Numbered from the stretch's first letter, positions 1 to 11,169 are shown. The stretch is DNA of 64,000 nucleotides from Pogostemon cablin (GCA_023678885.1 CM042962.1:19296336-19360335); one strand, 5' to 3'. Made by a program: numbers and translations. The notes: generated by a model not told the origin, from the letters alone.

Positions 1-384
1 ATTCTGAATTTGATTTCTTATACCATCTAAGAGCAACTCCACAACAGTGCCACCTAAGAATTGCTCACTCTTGTGCTACTGTTCCAAGTAAATTAACTCG
101 CCTAAAAATCGTTGGAATCCATCTCTGCCTGTAAATTAAGCTTTGGTCATGTACCTGTGGGCTTGGCATTAACTACTTATTTTTATTTTTTTTTATTATT
201 TATTGTTATTAGAGAAGTTCCCAATCATGCAGCAAAGCAAAGTTAATAAGAGATAATATATTAAATATAGTTGCCTTTGTTACGGCGTAAAAATTATGCA
301 TAAACTCGCATGAATTTTGAAATATTTCTTTGTGGAAATTCTCTTTATTTTACCATGTTCTACTGCACTTGAAAATATCTGCAG
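1..384. other. Non-coding stretch before the kinase exon
   Basis: I see no gene here. The sequence is AT-rich with a poly-T run near 180-205. It ends in a polypyrimidine-poor stretch and an AG (383-384) that serves as the 3' splice site of the following CDPK exon, so it may be old intron sequence of that gene. Confidence 0.4.
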
Positions 385-570
385 GTCATTACACAAAGTT
401 TATCAGAAGAAGAAATCAAGGGTCTTAAAGCAATGTTCAAGAATATGTACACGGACAATAGTGGCTCAATCACTTGTGAAGAATTAAAATCTGGTTTAGC
501 TAGGCTTGAGTCAAAAGTGTCAGAAACTGAAGTAAAGCAACTCAATGAACTCATGGAAGTTGCTGTTTAG
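385..570 (+). pseudogene. Isolated calcium-dependent protein kinase (CDPK) exon, first EF-hand
   Basis: Read from the AG at 383-384, this frame gives a peptide starting VITQSLSEEEIKGLKAMF, followed by an EF-hand loop YTDNSGSITCEE and RLESKVSETEVKQL. This matches the exon of plant calcium-dependent protein kinases that joins the autoinhibitory junction to the first EF-hand. In the family this region binds calcium and releases the kinase domain. The first loop position, normally Asp, is Tyr here, which removes a calcium ligand. The frame ends in TAG at 568-570, where the family would run on into the next part of the regulatory domain through a splice donor. No kinase exon or further EF-hand is visible downstream. 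I infer a relic exon rather than a working gene; the rest of a real gene could still lie to the left of the window. Confidence 0.7.
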
Positions 571-767
571 TATGATATATTTTTGTTTATCTATTTAACA
601 CAAGGATATTTTTTTGTTGGATGTTGGTGTTACACGTTGAATTTTGATGTTTCATGTGTGTATGTATATGTTGATGAATAATATATTTGTCGGAATGGAT
701 GCGTTTATTGAAATTCCATTTAAACTAGAATATTTTTGTTGAAATAAATAGGCAGGTGATCAATAAT

Positions 768-1340
768 GAATTTGATATGTATCTCTTTTGGAAGAAAGAT
801 ATCGGTGATTCACTGATATCTATTGTTTTATATTTTTAATATAAACTAATTAATATCGGTGAAATTTTAAAAAGATATCCGTGAAACACTGATATGTATA
901 CCATGGAAAGATATCGGTGGTTCACCGAAATAAATTTGATATGCATCTCTTTTGAAAGAAAGATATTGGTGATTCACTGATATCTATTGTTTTATATTTT
1001 TAATATCAACTAATTAATATCGGTGAAATTTTAAAAAGATATAGGTGAAACATTGATATGTATTCCATGGAAAGATATCGATTGTTCACCGATATCTAAT
1101 GTTCTTATTCTTTAATATCAATTTTATTAATATAGGTGATTTTAAAATAGATATCGGTGGATTACTTATATCTAATATGATAAAAGATATCGGTGATTCT
1201 ATTGCTCAATTTATTTAATATCACCTTCATTTATATCGATGAATTTGTAATAGATATCGGTGTATTACTATTTGAATAGGTATCGGTGATTCACCGATAT
1301 CTATTCATGATATAGATATGGTGAATCATCGATATCTATT
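768..1340. repeat. Palindromic ATATCGGTGA repeat with a ~164-bp tandem unit
   Basis: The decamer ATATCGGTGA and its complement TCACCGATAT recur more than ten times. A unit of about 164 bp starting at 771 (TTTGATATGT...) is repeated at 935 with few changes and a third time in part. At 1274-1306 the two half-motifs meet as a 33-bp near-perfect palindrome. No coding frame runs through it. The same GATATCG core turns up in the copia-linked repeats at 10300-10325 and 46040-46170. Confidence 0.8.
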
Positions 1341-1354
1341 ACAAAGTTCTATTA

Positions 1355-2016
1355 GTGGCTCTAGCCCATGATGTTGCGATGAACAATCATAGAGGTTCGA
1401 TAGATCATACCCATATGTCTTGGAAAATACATGATAAATTAGGAGAGTAGATTTGCATGACTTAGTGATGCCTCCATATTATACAAGACAAAGTTGGACA
1501 TTGATATATGGAATGAGGGTTATTTAGTGAAACTGGATGGCCCGAAGAACTACCTATCATCTCACTTGTTCAACTCTCGTTAATTCTCTAATGTTTTCTA
1601 TTTTAATAGTTATTTAACTATTCTATTTAGTAGTTTAATAATATTCTTCCAACTAAATTGCCAAACCGTAGTTTTAATTAATTAAGAAATTAGGAAACGA
1701 TAAAAACCATATATTTGGGCGTCGTCGTGTCCTTCTCCATCTTGAATCCTCCTCCTGGTTCTCATATTGATTCAGCAGAAAAATTCCACAAGTTGGACTT
1801 GCGTTTTTTAGCATTCTTGCACAAGTTTTTCCTTTTCTCCAACTTTGTACTTTTGATCATTTTGATCCTTTTTCAGCTAAAACACAATAAAACACCTCAA
1901 ACACAATTTTTTCTCATATGTATAGAATATAATACACTTGTGCTAATATATAACAACAATTTCCATAAAAAAGTGTTAAATTGGATACTAAAACAAGCTT
2001 ATTTTCACTCTCATCA
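1355..2016 (-). mobile_element. Athila-type 3' LTR remnant
   Basis: The text shares long similarity with other Athila LTR copies in the window: the 'gggcgtcgtcgtgtccttctcc' type block near 1720 recurs at 40630, and the block 'ccaagttgga..ctccaacttt' near 1780-1850 recurs at 10590-10670. It ends in CACTCTCATCA at 2016. The adjacent ATTCCCCAAACTT, read on the minus strand, is a purine tract preceding an LTR start TGATGAGAG. It is therefore the 3' LTR of the minus-strand Athila element to its right. The left part is scrambled, and I could not define the outer border. Confidence 0.65.
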
Positions 2017-2199
2017 ATTCCCCAAACTTACTCGTTGCTCGTCCCGAGGCAACAAAATAAAAATAAAGAGAAAGAGAGTAAGAAAATTAGCGGGGAAACA
2101 AGGACTATGACAAATACCCCATTCAAAATACAATTGTCCTCAACTTAGGTCATGCAACTTTTATTACATATAATAATTAATTCATAGCATACAAGATAA

Positions 2200-2748
2200 G
2201 ACAATCAACAGGGGAAAAATGTCATCCTTGTCATCTTCCATCTCATGTATAAGAAAATCCACGGGAATGACCAACTTATCCACTTTCACCAAAACATCTT
2301 CAATCATTCCCATAGGATAAGTCATGGATCTATCTGCTAACTGAAAGCAATTATTGTTGGCGTCAGCTCCCCTAAACCAAGCCTTTTAATTATGGACAAA
2401 GGCAACAAGTTGACGCTTGCCCCCAAATCACACAAGGCTTTACGTTCTGGCCCTTTTCCAATTTCACATGGAATAGTGAAGCTTCTAGGATCATTCCACT
2501 TTGCAGGCAGCATTCTCAGAATGATCGAGCTGCAATTCTCTGACAGATTCACTGTCTTCACTCCGTTCAATCTTCTTTTCTTTGATATATATTATCCTTG
2601 AGGGATCGGGCATAGTATGGCATCTCCATGATTGCTTCAGAGAAAGGGATGTTCAAGCTTATCTTATTCATGATATCTTGAAACCTCTTGAACTTTTCTT
2701 CCAATCCCTTCTTTACTAACCTCAAAGGAAACGGAGGAGGTATCTTGG
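2200..2748 (-). pseudogene. Second Athila retropepsin fragment
   Basis: The minus strand reads NGVKTVNLSENCSSII, then CDLGASVNLLPLSI, the retropepsin active-site region of Athila-type polyproteins (Asp-Leu-Gly in place of Asp-Thr-Gly). It parallels the copy at 6056-6820 closely, including the upstream 'ccaatcccttctttactaacc' block. At about 2748 it switches without warning into reverse-transcriptase sequence, which in an intact element would lie downstream of protease, not upstream. Frameshifts and stops break it. It acts as a junction marker of a rearrangement rather than a gene. Confidence 0.7.
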
Positions 2749-3480
2749 TCTATCAAGACAAGATTAGTTTCTTGAAATCTCTTCAAAACAGTAGATATGT
2801 TAGATAAACAAATATCAAAGGAGGAACTAAACACAGAAAAATCATCCATAAAGACCTCCATGATCTTCTCTATCAACCCATCAAATATGGCCATCATGCA
2901 TCTTTGGAAAGTAGCATACGCATTATACAATCCAAAAGGCATCTTCCTAAAAGAAAAGGTTCAATAAGGGCAAGTAAAAGTAGTTTTTTCTTGATTCTCA
3001 GGTGCAATCATGATTTAATTATAACCCGAGTACCCCTCCAAGAAATAATAAAACTCATACCCTGCAAGACGATCTAACATTTGATCCATGAAAGGAAAAG
3101 GGAAGTGGTCTTTGCATGTATTTTCATTTAGTTTCCTGTAATCAGTACATACACGCCATCCCGCAGGAATCCTAGTGGCCAATGTCTCTCCATAATCGGC
3201 TTTCACAATAGTCATGTCCCTTTTTAGCTACAACATGCAATGGACTCACATGGGGACTATCACTAATGGGATAAATAATTCATGCATCTAACCATATTAA
3301 GATTTGCTTCCTAATCACTTCTTGAATCGTGGGGTTAACCCTCCACTGATTCTAAATGCACCCCTTCATCTAGCAACCATATTTTATGCATGCAATACGA
3401 TGGATTTATACATTTCAAATCATCAAGAGACCAACCAATAGTTGACCTGTACTTCCTAAGCACATCTAATTACTCTACAA
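2749..3480 (-). pseudogene. Athila reverse-transcriptase fragment
   Basis: The minus strand reads STIGWSLDDLK near 3440, then GWRVCTDYRKLNENT, FMDQMLDRLAG and YSGYN (3215-3015), then MPFGLYNAYATFQRCMM and EVFMDDFSVFSSS (2942-2790). These are the standard blocks of gypsy reverse transcriptase; in the family FMDDF corresponds to the catalytic Asp-Asp (YVDD-type) box and copies the element RNA into DNA. The blocks lie in more than one frame with stops between them, so no enzyme can be made. The N-terminal edge at about 3480 is the LINE insertion point. Confidence 0.85.
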
Positions 3481-3486
3481 GTTATC

Positions 3487-5598
3487 GGAAAAAGATGCTT
3501 CCCAAAATATTTTTTCTCTAAAATATTTTCTCCCCCTTCTCTCTAGGTTTTTTGCCGCTTATGGCCTCCACGCCGCCGCTGCCTACGTCGGAGGAGGCTC
3601 CACTCCCGACGGATGTCATCGGTGCTTTCTTTGATCTAGCCAATAGTAATCCTTGGCTGATTACACTACTTCGTTCTGAATTAGACAACCCTAGCGTTGA
3701 TGGCAAGAGGAATGACGATGGTCCTGATTCTCCACACAATTTTTCGACCAGCACATATGTGAAGAGAGTTGAGATTTCTGATGACGTGGATCCTAGATCA
3801 CAATCTCCGATCGCTGATGAGTTATTTCAGCCGCTGATCCAAAAGCGTTCGCAAGGTGCTGATGTGGCCGATATCTTAAACAGATCGTGATCGATCCCGA
3901 TCTTGACAAGGGATGAGATTTTCGCTGACGTGGATGCTTACAGAACACGTTCCCCGACCAGGAGTGTCCTAATCCCGCCTCTGGTCCAAAGGAGATTACA
4001 TACTGCTGACATGGATTCTTCAAACATAACGCGATCGACACCAAACACGATCCCGTATTCTACCCATGGGGTTTCGACTACGGACGGTGACAGACTTCTG
4101 AAGAGACTCTAATCTATTCGAAACCCTATTTTGGGTCCTTGCAGCATTACCCCGCTTCGTGCAGTCTAACCTCAAGCCGATCCTAGTCATCGAGAAGGGA
4201 AGTTGCCTGTTCCTTCATCGGATAGGGCTGCAGCTGGTAATTTCTATTAGACAGATTTCAATCAGCCCATGGCTGATCAAGAGACAACTCTTATACAATC
4301 GTTTCGAGCGGCCCTATGCAAAGGCATTCCAAATTCGGTGGCAGGGCCTCTGGAGCGTACAGGTGATATTGTTTCAGTTTCTATTGATTCATCCCTTCTA
4401 CATGACCGTATTGCATTGTGTTCCAAATTTATTATTGGTAAAGTCATGTATGACCGATGGGAGAAACCTATGCTGTTACATGAGCTTATTCATCGTTTAA
4501 GGACTCTTTGGGATGTAGATTACTTGCTTGTTATCCCTCTGGGGAGTGGTTATTACAATATTATGATTAATTATAATGGTGTTCGTGATTGGGTGTTGGA
4601 TGAAAAAAGCTTTGACTTGAAATTGGGTTTTATTCCGCTTCAACGATGGACACCCTTTTTCAATCTATATCGCATAAAGTCTTCTATTACGCAAGTTTGG
4701 ATACGTGTTTATGAACTTCCTTATGAGTTTTGTAGTGATCAGATCATAGTGCTATTGCTCAGGGTGTTGGAAAGCCTATCCAGGTTTATCGAAGATCCCT
4801 TAATGGCTCGATGGGGCACTTTTCTAGGATTCAGGTTGAAGTTGATTTACATGAGGAGCTTCCTACGCATATTACTATTAAGGCAGAAGAGGAATTTTCT
4901 TTTGACACTTACATTGGTTACGAAAATCTACATAAATTCTGTACTACATGTTCCAATTTGGGTCATGGATTTGAGGAGTGTCGCAAAAATAAGAAGGTGG
5001 ATTAGCCACGCCCCAAGGAGAATCCCAGAACCCATTGGACATCTGTTAAAAAGAAACCTAAGGAATCTGTTAAGAATGCTGCTACAGTGGACAATGTGGG
5101 TAATGATGCTAGTAATGTGCATGTTGATGACAATAAGCATGTGGAGGAAGAGAAAAAGGACTTAGATGTGGAGCATGAGGTGACCTCTATTGATGATCTC
5201 GGGGTTGCTCAGACCAGCCATGTTATGGATAGCTTTGTAATTCAATCGAATAACAGTTTTGTGGTGTTCGATGGATATAATGAGGAGGACATTCATCAAA
5301 TGTTGAATGAGGGCAAGAAACTCTTAGTGAACCAAGTTGCTCATCTAATTTGCACATAGGATTATCTAGTCCACCTGGTAGTGACGAAAGGGCAAGTACT
5401 CTGGGGACTGATTTTTGATGACTCACCGCCGAAGCATGGCAAAAAAAAAAGAAATAAATGATGTACTTACTTTGGAATACTTTTTTAAGGGCCGTTTGTT
5501 GGGCACCTTCTTCAGCTGTCTGTTTAGCTTTCTTCATGCATCTTTTTCTATTTTAATTTTGTAATCTGTCTTATTTTCCTTTTCCCTTTTAATAAAAT
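3487..5598 (+). mobile_element. LINE (L1-like) insertion inside the Athila pol region
   Basis: The block carries a plant LINE-type ORF1 (3552-5360) and a T-rich 3' tail ending near AATAAAATT. No reverse transcriptase is present, so the copy is internally deleted. The flanks 3468-3486 (taattactctacaagttatc) and 5599-5622 (taataactcttcaagttgat..) resemble each other. On the minus strand they both encode the start of the same Athila linker (DNQLEELL), as expected of a diverged target-site duplication of about 20 bp made by target-primed reverse transcription. Confidence 0.65.
3552..5360 (+). pseudogene. LINE ORF1-like protein with DUF4283-like domain and CCHC knuckle, broken
   Basis: A Pro/Ser-rich N-terminal part (3552-3888) is followed after stops by a DUF4283-like domain (from 4269: DIVSVSIDSSLLHDR, LGSGYYNIM, FIPLQRWTPFFNLYRIK, WIRVYELPYEF). 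A one-base loss near 4750 moves the frame. The next frame continues as HFSRIQVEVDLHEELP and a zinc knuckle CTTCSNLGHGFEEC (C-x2-C-x4-H-x4-C). A TAG follows at about 5003-5005, and an acidic tail runs to 5359. In the family, ORF1 proteins bind the element RNA. The frameshift and stops make this copy dead. DUF4283 proteins also occur outside LINEs, so the LINE call leans on the flanking duplication. Confidence 0.75.
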
Positions 5599-6820
5599 TA
5601 ATAACTCTTCAAGTTGATTATCAGTAAGAGAAGAAGATACAATTATAGGATATGTTTCATTCTCGCCTAGATAGGCATACTTCAAATGTTCCGGTAGTGG
5701 CTTCAACTCCTCCTTCTTTTCTTCCTTCGGTGTGCTCTCTCTATCCAATGGTAGGTACTGCCTAGTCCACTTGACCTTTTTCAATTTTGGTTCTCTTTGG
5801 TTCATACCTATCATCACCCAAAGCAAGTAAGTTTTCAAGAAATTCCATACATACATCATTGGAGAGCTCATCTAGCTACATAGTGGGGAATGTAAGAGAC
5901 TCAGCCAAGAATGTCTCCAATGGATCCTTTGAAATGATTAAGGACATGTCTTCCTTCACAATCTCCTTCACCAAGTCAATACAATAACACTGTGTCTCCA
6001 TAGGCATCTTCATCGCTTTGTCGAGGTCGAACAAAACCTCTTCTTTATCCATTCGCTACCTAAGCTCCCCCTTTTGTACATCAATCATAGCTCCATCAGT
6101 AGCAAGAAAAGGCCTCCCTAAGATTAGAGGAATATTATCCTTTTCACCTTCCATCTCTAGCACAAGAAAATCCACGGGAAAGACAAACTTCTCTACTTTG
6201 ACAAATACATCTTCTATCACACCCTTCGGAAAGGTCATGGACCTATTCGCCAATTGTAGAATGACTGTTGTGGGAGCAAGCTCCCCCAAACTTAGCTTCT
6301 TGAATATAGACAAGGGCATCAAGTTGATGCTTGCGCCAAGATCGCACAAAGTTTTTCGTGCCGGCCCTTTTCCTACTTCACATAGAATAGTGAAGCTTTC
6401 TTGATCTTTCAACTTTGCTGGCAGCTTCCTCTGAATGATAGAGCTGCAGTTCTTAGATAGATTAACAGTTTCAACTCCGTTCAGGCTCCTCTTCTTCATT
6501 ATGATATCCTTTAAGAATCGGGCAAAGTAAGGCATTTCCTTGATTGCTTCAGGGAAAGTAATGTTCAAACTTATCTTATTCATAATATCTTGGAATTTCT
6601 TGAACTTGTCTTCCAATCCCTTCTTTACTAACCTTAAAGGAAACGGAGAAGGTATATTTGTCTTAGGGAAACCCCATTCATCTCGTTCGACCTCCTTCTC
6701 TTTATCCTTCTCGGCCATCAATCTCTCGTCTCTTTCCCACTTCTTCTCTACTATTTGCTCAATATTCTGCTCTTGTAATGGTACAGAAGTGTTCAGAACA
6801 ACATGTGTAGCATTAGGCAC
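5599..6820 (-). pseudogene. Athila retropepsin and protease-RT linker
   Basis: The longest open stretch in this element, 254 codons (6820-6056 on the minus strand), has a charged N-terminal part. The retropepsin follows: LNGVETVNLSKNCSSI, the active-site block TLCDLGASINLMPLSI, FPVDFLVLEME and IPLILGRPFLAT. In gypsy elements this aspartic protease cuts the Gag-Pol polyprotein. A further segment (5871-5599) reads ELKPLPEHLKYAYLGE and IIVSSSLTDNQLEELL, the linker between protease and reverse transcriptase. It is cut exactly there by the LINE. Stops at the 6056/5871 step break the frame. Upstream of 6820 the sequence passes directly into LTR-like DNA, so gag has been deleted. Confidence 0.85.
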
Positions 6821-6835
6821 GGAAATGGGAGATGA

Positions 6836-7175
6836 TTATTATTGCTTGACCACAGCTCGACCACAGCTCGACCAAGATGATCTGGTCGAGCTAGGTGGTA
6901 CTGGTCGAGCTGGGTCCCTGAAAATGGAATCTATCTGTTCAGTTCAGAAAGTTGTGGCTTGACTGTAACTTGACCAATGATGTCTGGTCAAGCTGGAATG
7001 TGTTGGTCGAGCTAAAGCTCTGTAAACTGAACACGTCTCTTCAGCTCAACAATAAGCGGCTCGACCATAGCTCGACCAGTGATGTCTGGTCAAGCTGAAG
7101 TGTGTTGGTCAAGCTGTGAGTCCGAAAATAGAGAATCGTTTCTCTGTTCTGCGACGTTTTGCTCCACCATAGCTC
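6836..7175. repeat. Athila LTR fragment rich in TCGA hairpin motifs
   Basis: Many short inverted words built on TCGA occur, such as GCTCGACCA and TGGTCGAGC, spaced 9-20 bp apart (6849-6910, 6955-7010, 7050-7110). The same kind of sequence lies inside the LTRs at 18900-19150, 29060-29320, 37040-37250 and 40970-41090, so this is LTR material. It is cut at 7175/7176 by the copia LTR. Confidence 0.7.
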
Positions 7176-8576
7176 TGTTGGCGTTCGATCGTTTGGTTAA
7201 CGTAAACCTTTAGGGTTCCATACGTTTCTAACAGTCAGCGAAAGCATGAAAATAAGAAACGTATTACCTTTCACCAGGGTGCATTGGAGAAGATGAATTC
7301 TCGCCAGCAGTCTGCACAACCTCACTGTTTTAGCCATAACTATGTTGTCTGATCTTTGATTGAAGTGATTTATGAGCCAAGACGATCCTCTCTTCAATGG
7401 CTTTCCAAAGATATATCACACATTTAGTTTTGAGTTCTGTACAATTTTAGAAAAATCGTACAAGTTGACAGACAGTAGCAGCAAACAACCTTCCGGTCTA
7501 CTAACTGTATTCCCAAGTCCAATCTTGACATCGTGTTGGCGACGATCCTCGAGATCTTCCTAATCTGCTTTTCCCTCACCCTCCTCAGAATGTTAGGCAT
7601 GATTAATCTATTAGATTAGGGTTTCCGGACAACTGAGATGACTTATATATGGGCTACAGCAGGGACCAGGAGGAGAAATTAGAATTGTGCCTCCATTGGG
7701 CTTAAGTATCCAAGTTTAGCCCAAAGCTTATACTTAAGTCCAATAATAATAATATATACCACTAAAATATTATTACTGCACTACCGTTCTAATCACATAA
7801 TTATATTATGGGCTCCTTCTTATTATGAGCCCGTTAGTCTCCCCATGTTTAAGATATACAATGCCCATTTAATTAATTAAGTTAGTGACAACTCCATTAA
7901 TTAATATCTCATCCGAGAGTAGTACCACTCAACCTCATTATCATGCCAGAATAAATCCATCTGCAGGGTTTACATGATAATGCTTATGAGCTCCTCAAGG
8001 GGACATAATCAACATATTTCGGACACGAATTCCTTCGACAATCAATAATACACCATAGAGACAGCACTATTTCCCAACTCACCGAGTTTGTTGATTTAAT
8101 TACATGTAAATCTTACCCATTGATGAATCAAAGAAATACATACTGCCTTATGTGTTGAGGTTATTGTATAGGGATTAAGAGCACGAACATCCATAATAAC
8201 TGAGATCAAATTCTTCTATATAGACAGTACAAGTCGAACGATCTCAAGTGGTCCTACTTAATACACACAAAGCATACTAATGTAATTCTATAGTCAAGAC
8301 AAACTAATACCAAATCACACTACAACCATCACGATAGAGATTTCCCGTCTATCTCGATTGTGTGCATCTATTTATACTTTATATGGAAAGCGATAATATG
8401 ATCTTCCGCGTGTTGTCGCACAACATATTATCTAGAGTATAAAGTAAGTGGAAAATTGCACCGTACATATAAATTAATTATAAGACGTAATGATTTGATC
8501 ATATGATTCTCATTTCAAATAAATTGTTATAATATTGTTCATACAAAAAGCTAGACTTTTAGTATACAATCCAACA
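7176..8576 (-). mobile_element. Copia 3' LTR (copy 1, 1401 bp)
   Basis: It starts TGTTGGCG and ends CAATCCAACA, so both ends have the TG..CA form. The body is shared with the copies at 47129-48493, 49388-50781 and 56285-57678. The adjoining internal sequence at 8577 onwards, read on the minus strand, has the purine tract expected just before a 3' LTR. The LTR includes a small hairpin near 7437-7462 (GTACAATTTT / AAAATCGTAC). Confidence 0.9.
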
Positions 8577-10120
8577 ATCATCCACATATACTAAAAGACT
8601 ATGCTATCATGTCCACTACCATACATCTGATTCCCACTCTCACTACACAACCATAAAAAGCTCTCACCTTAAGGTCCTTATAAATGGATTTACTAGGTCA
8701 TCATTCGATACAATCTTAGCGACAACAATCTTCCCCTCATCATACGATTTCTCGTAACAGGTGGTACTCGTGCTCCATGTGTTTAATTGCTTATGGGCTC
8801 GTGATTCCTTCAAGTTTGCATCTGCACCATTATTATCACAATAAATTGTCATAATTTTGGGCAAACTTAGAAACACTTCGAAGTCTATCATGAAGTTTCT
8901 AGAGTCATATAAATACTTTGGATGCCTCAGAGGCTCCAATTTATCATCTTTCCATGGTGGAGTCCGAAATATATTTCTATATAACACTCATCCATCTTAT
9001 GACTCTACTTCCTAAAATTAAATACATAACCTTTGAGGTGGATTTACTGTCGTCCCTATATGATTTGAAAAATCTGAATCTATGTAACCCATAAGAAGCA
9101 GTGAATCTGTTCGGTAAGTCCACATATAATTTTTGATCCTTTTCAGGTACATAAGTATATGTCTTACCACAGTTCATCATTCTTGTTTCAGGTTACCTTG
9201 ATACTTACTGACCATGCCTTTGGCAAAATAGATATCCGATCTCGTGCATAGCATTCCTTAGATTAAGCTTCCTTATTACCGAAGCATAAAGAATCGCTTT
9301 TATCTCCTTTATCTTCTTTTGTGTCTTAAGACACAAATCCTTAGATAAAGTCACATGATAAAATGAGTAAGGATTGTATCAATTCATGAAGCTTGAGATA
9401 AGCACAACATCTTATCTTGTGATCACCATGATCGCAAGGATATACTTCGCTTTTCTCAAGTCCTTCATTTTATACTGCTTTATCAACCATACCCATACGC
9501 CCAACAATACTCTTTCATTGTCTCCAATGAGCAAGACACTATCTACGTATAGTACAAGAAATACCACCATGTTTCTGTCACTCTTTTCAATACTCAAGAC
9601 ACATCCGTGCATTGATTAAATCCATATGACTGAATTACCTCATCAAAACAGATGTTCCATGATCTTTGAAACTTGCTTTAGTCCATCGATGGACACTTTA
9701 AGCTTACTATCAAAATGCTCTTAGCTCTTTGCAATGAATCACTCTAGTTGCTTCACATAGATGTCTTCCTCAAGACTTCCAATCAAGAAAGCTGTCTTGA
9801 CATCTATTTGCTGTACCTCATATTCAATATGAACAACAACAAATAAAAGAGTCCGGATCAACTTAGGCATAGCTACCGACGAACAGACTCCCTCATAATC
9901 GAATCCTTTCTTTCTGAGTATACCTTTTCGCAACAAGCTTTGCTTCCAAGGTTTTCACCTTACCGTATGATCATCTTTTATTTTGTATGACCACTTCCAA
10001 TGGCTTTTACACCATTTAGTGATCATACAAGCTCCCAAATTTGATTTAAAATCCATAGATTCTATTTCAAAACTCATTGCAACTTACAAAGATATCATAT
10101 TTTTATCTTGTAGTGCTTCG
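8577..10120 (-). pseudogene. Copia pol remnant: reverse transcriptase and RNase H
   Basis: On the minus strand, the reverse transcriptase starts near 9940 (KKGFDYEGVCSSVAMPKL, QQIDVKTAFLIGSLEEDIYV). It continues at 9612-9412 (LYVDSVLLIGDNE, IKQYKMKDLRKAKYIL). The box that is normally YVDD reads YVDS, so the second catalytic Asp is lost. RNase H follows (8987-8664: IMTIYCDNNGADANLKES). Frames change several times. The copy ends at about 10120 in a TTTGATAATCTGG repeat, so integrase, gag and the 5' LTR are absent. It is a truncated, dead element of the same family as the two larger copia copies further right. Confidence 0.85.
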
Positions 10121-10325
10121 TCTAATCTGGAAATTTTTAAAAATTTGATAATCTGGAAAATTCGAAATTTTGATAATCTGGAAGTTTCAAAAAATTAATA
10201 ATTTGAAAATTTATTAAAATTTGATAATTTGGAAATTTCAAAAATTTGATAACCTGGAGTTTTTCAAAAATTTGATAATCTGGAAGTTTTTTGAAAATTT
10301 GATAATCTGGTCGATATCGATGATT
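10121..10325. repeat. Tandem GATAATCTGGAA-type repeat, ~29 bp unit
   Basis: About seven imperfect copies of TTTGATAATCTGGAAATTTC-like units lie in a row, ending with GGTCGATATCGATG. They mark the broken 5' edge of the copia remnant. The same words appear in reverse orientation at 45985-46170. Confidence 0.8.
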
Positions 10326-10826
10326 AGATTTTAGTGATTCTTGTGCTCACCCGATCCTCTTTTTCTTGGCTTTCTATCTTCTCACCAAAAGTCCAACATT
10401 TGAAGATGCAACAAGTCATGTAAAGTGGAAGAGTCGTGCTGAGTAGAAATAGCTTGCGCGACGTCACCATTTCGATCATAACTTTCTTGTTTAGACTCCG
10501 ATTGAGGTGTTTCTTACGCCAAAACGACCCAATCTTCTGTAGCTTTCCAACCATGTATCACTATTCCATTTTTGAGTTCCACACGAATACAGAAAAATTA
10601 CACAAATTGGACGTGTATTTTTCAGAATTCTTGCAAAAGTTGCACCTTTTCTCCAACTTTGCACTTTTGATCCTTTTTCCACCTAAAACACAATAAAACA
10701 CCTCAAACACACCTTTTTCTCAAATATATCAAATATGAGACACTTGTGCTAGTATAATAACAATTCCCATCAAAAATGTGTTAAATTGGACAATAAAACA
10801 CGATTATTTTTACTTTCATCAGTGGG
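10326..10826 (-). mobile_element. Athila LTR end fragment
   Basis: The block matches 41130-41290 (...acaagtcatg.aaagtgg, cttgcgcgacgtcacca) and 1770-2016 (ccaactttgcacttttgatc, ..aaaacacctcaaacac). It ends in TACTTTCATCA at 10826. It is the outer end of the LTR split by the copia insertion. Confidence 0.65.
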
Positions 10827-10829
10827 ATG

Positions 10830-11148
10830 CTTCCTCAAAACAATCAATGTATTCTTTATCGTCGTCCAGCAACCCCCTGGCATAGCAGGCTTCCTTGTAC
10901 GTTGTATGAATTTCATTGTTGTATTTCCTGAAATCCTAGTAACATGTTGGCCCCCTAACAACATTGAGTAATATACTGTTTTCAGCTCCGAAAGGTACAA
11001 AGAATATCCTTCCTATAAATCCTCCTCTCTTCCTCTTTTTCCATTCTTTCTTTTTTTGTTTGTAGACGAAGTGAAGTTGGAACTTAGCATAAGTTAGATT
11101 TCTAGCTTCGGGCTATTTTTTATTAGCCTCAAACCAAGCAAGGAACAT
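10830..11148. other. Unassigned stretch between LTR and Helitron remnant
   Basis: The minus strand has a 76-codon open stretch (11000-10770) with LLGGQHVTRISGN that I do not recognise. It lies just downstream of the Helitron replicase on the same strand and could be carried or flanking DNA. I assign no function. Confidence 0.25.
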
Positions 11149-11150
11149 GC

Positions 11151-11169
11151 TCTCTCTCTCTCTCTCTCT
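11151..11169. repeat. (TC)n microsatellite
   Basis: A pure dinucleotide run of about nine and a half units. Confidence 0.95.

Larger units (their letters stand above)
2017..10826 (-). mobile_element. Degenerate Athila (Ty3/gypsy) element with nested LINE and copia insertions
   Basis: Going leftwards on the minus strand, the internal region carries retropepsin (6820-6056), the protease-RT linker (5871-5599) and reverse transcriptase (3480-2749). An abrupt switch to a second protease copy follows (2748-2200). Pieces of LTR lie at 6836-7175 and 10326-10826. A LINE interrupts the linker and a copia element interrupts the LTR. Gag, RNase H and integrase are missing. Protein similarity is to the Athila lineage, which carries no chromodomain. 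I infer one old element that has been repeatedly cut and rearranged. The duplicate protease may come from a second copy. Confidence 0.7.

Noticed and set aside
1715..2110. A 131-codon gene
   Set aside because: The stretch lies inside Athila LTR sequence that recurs at 10590-10800, where the frame is not kept.
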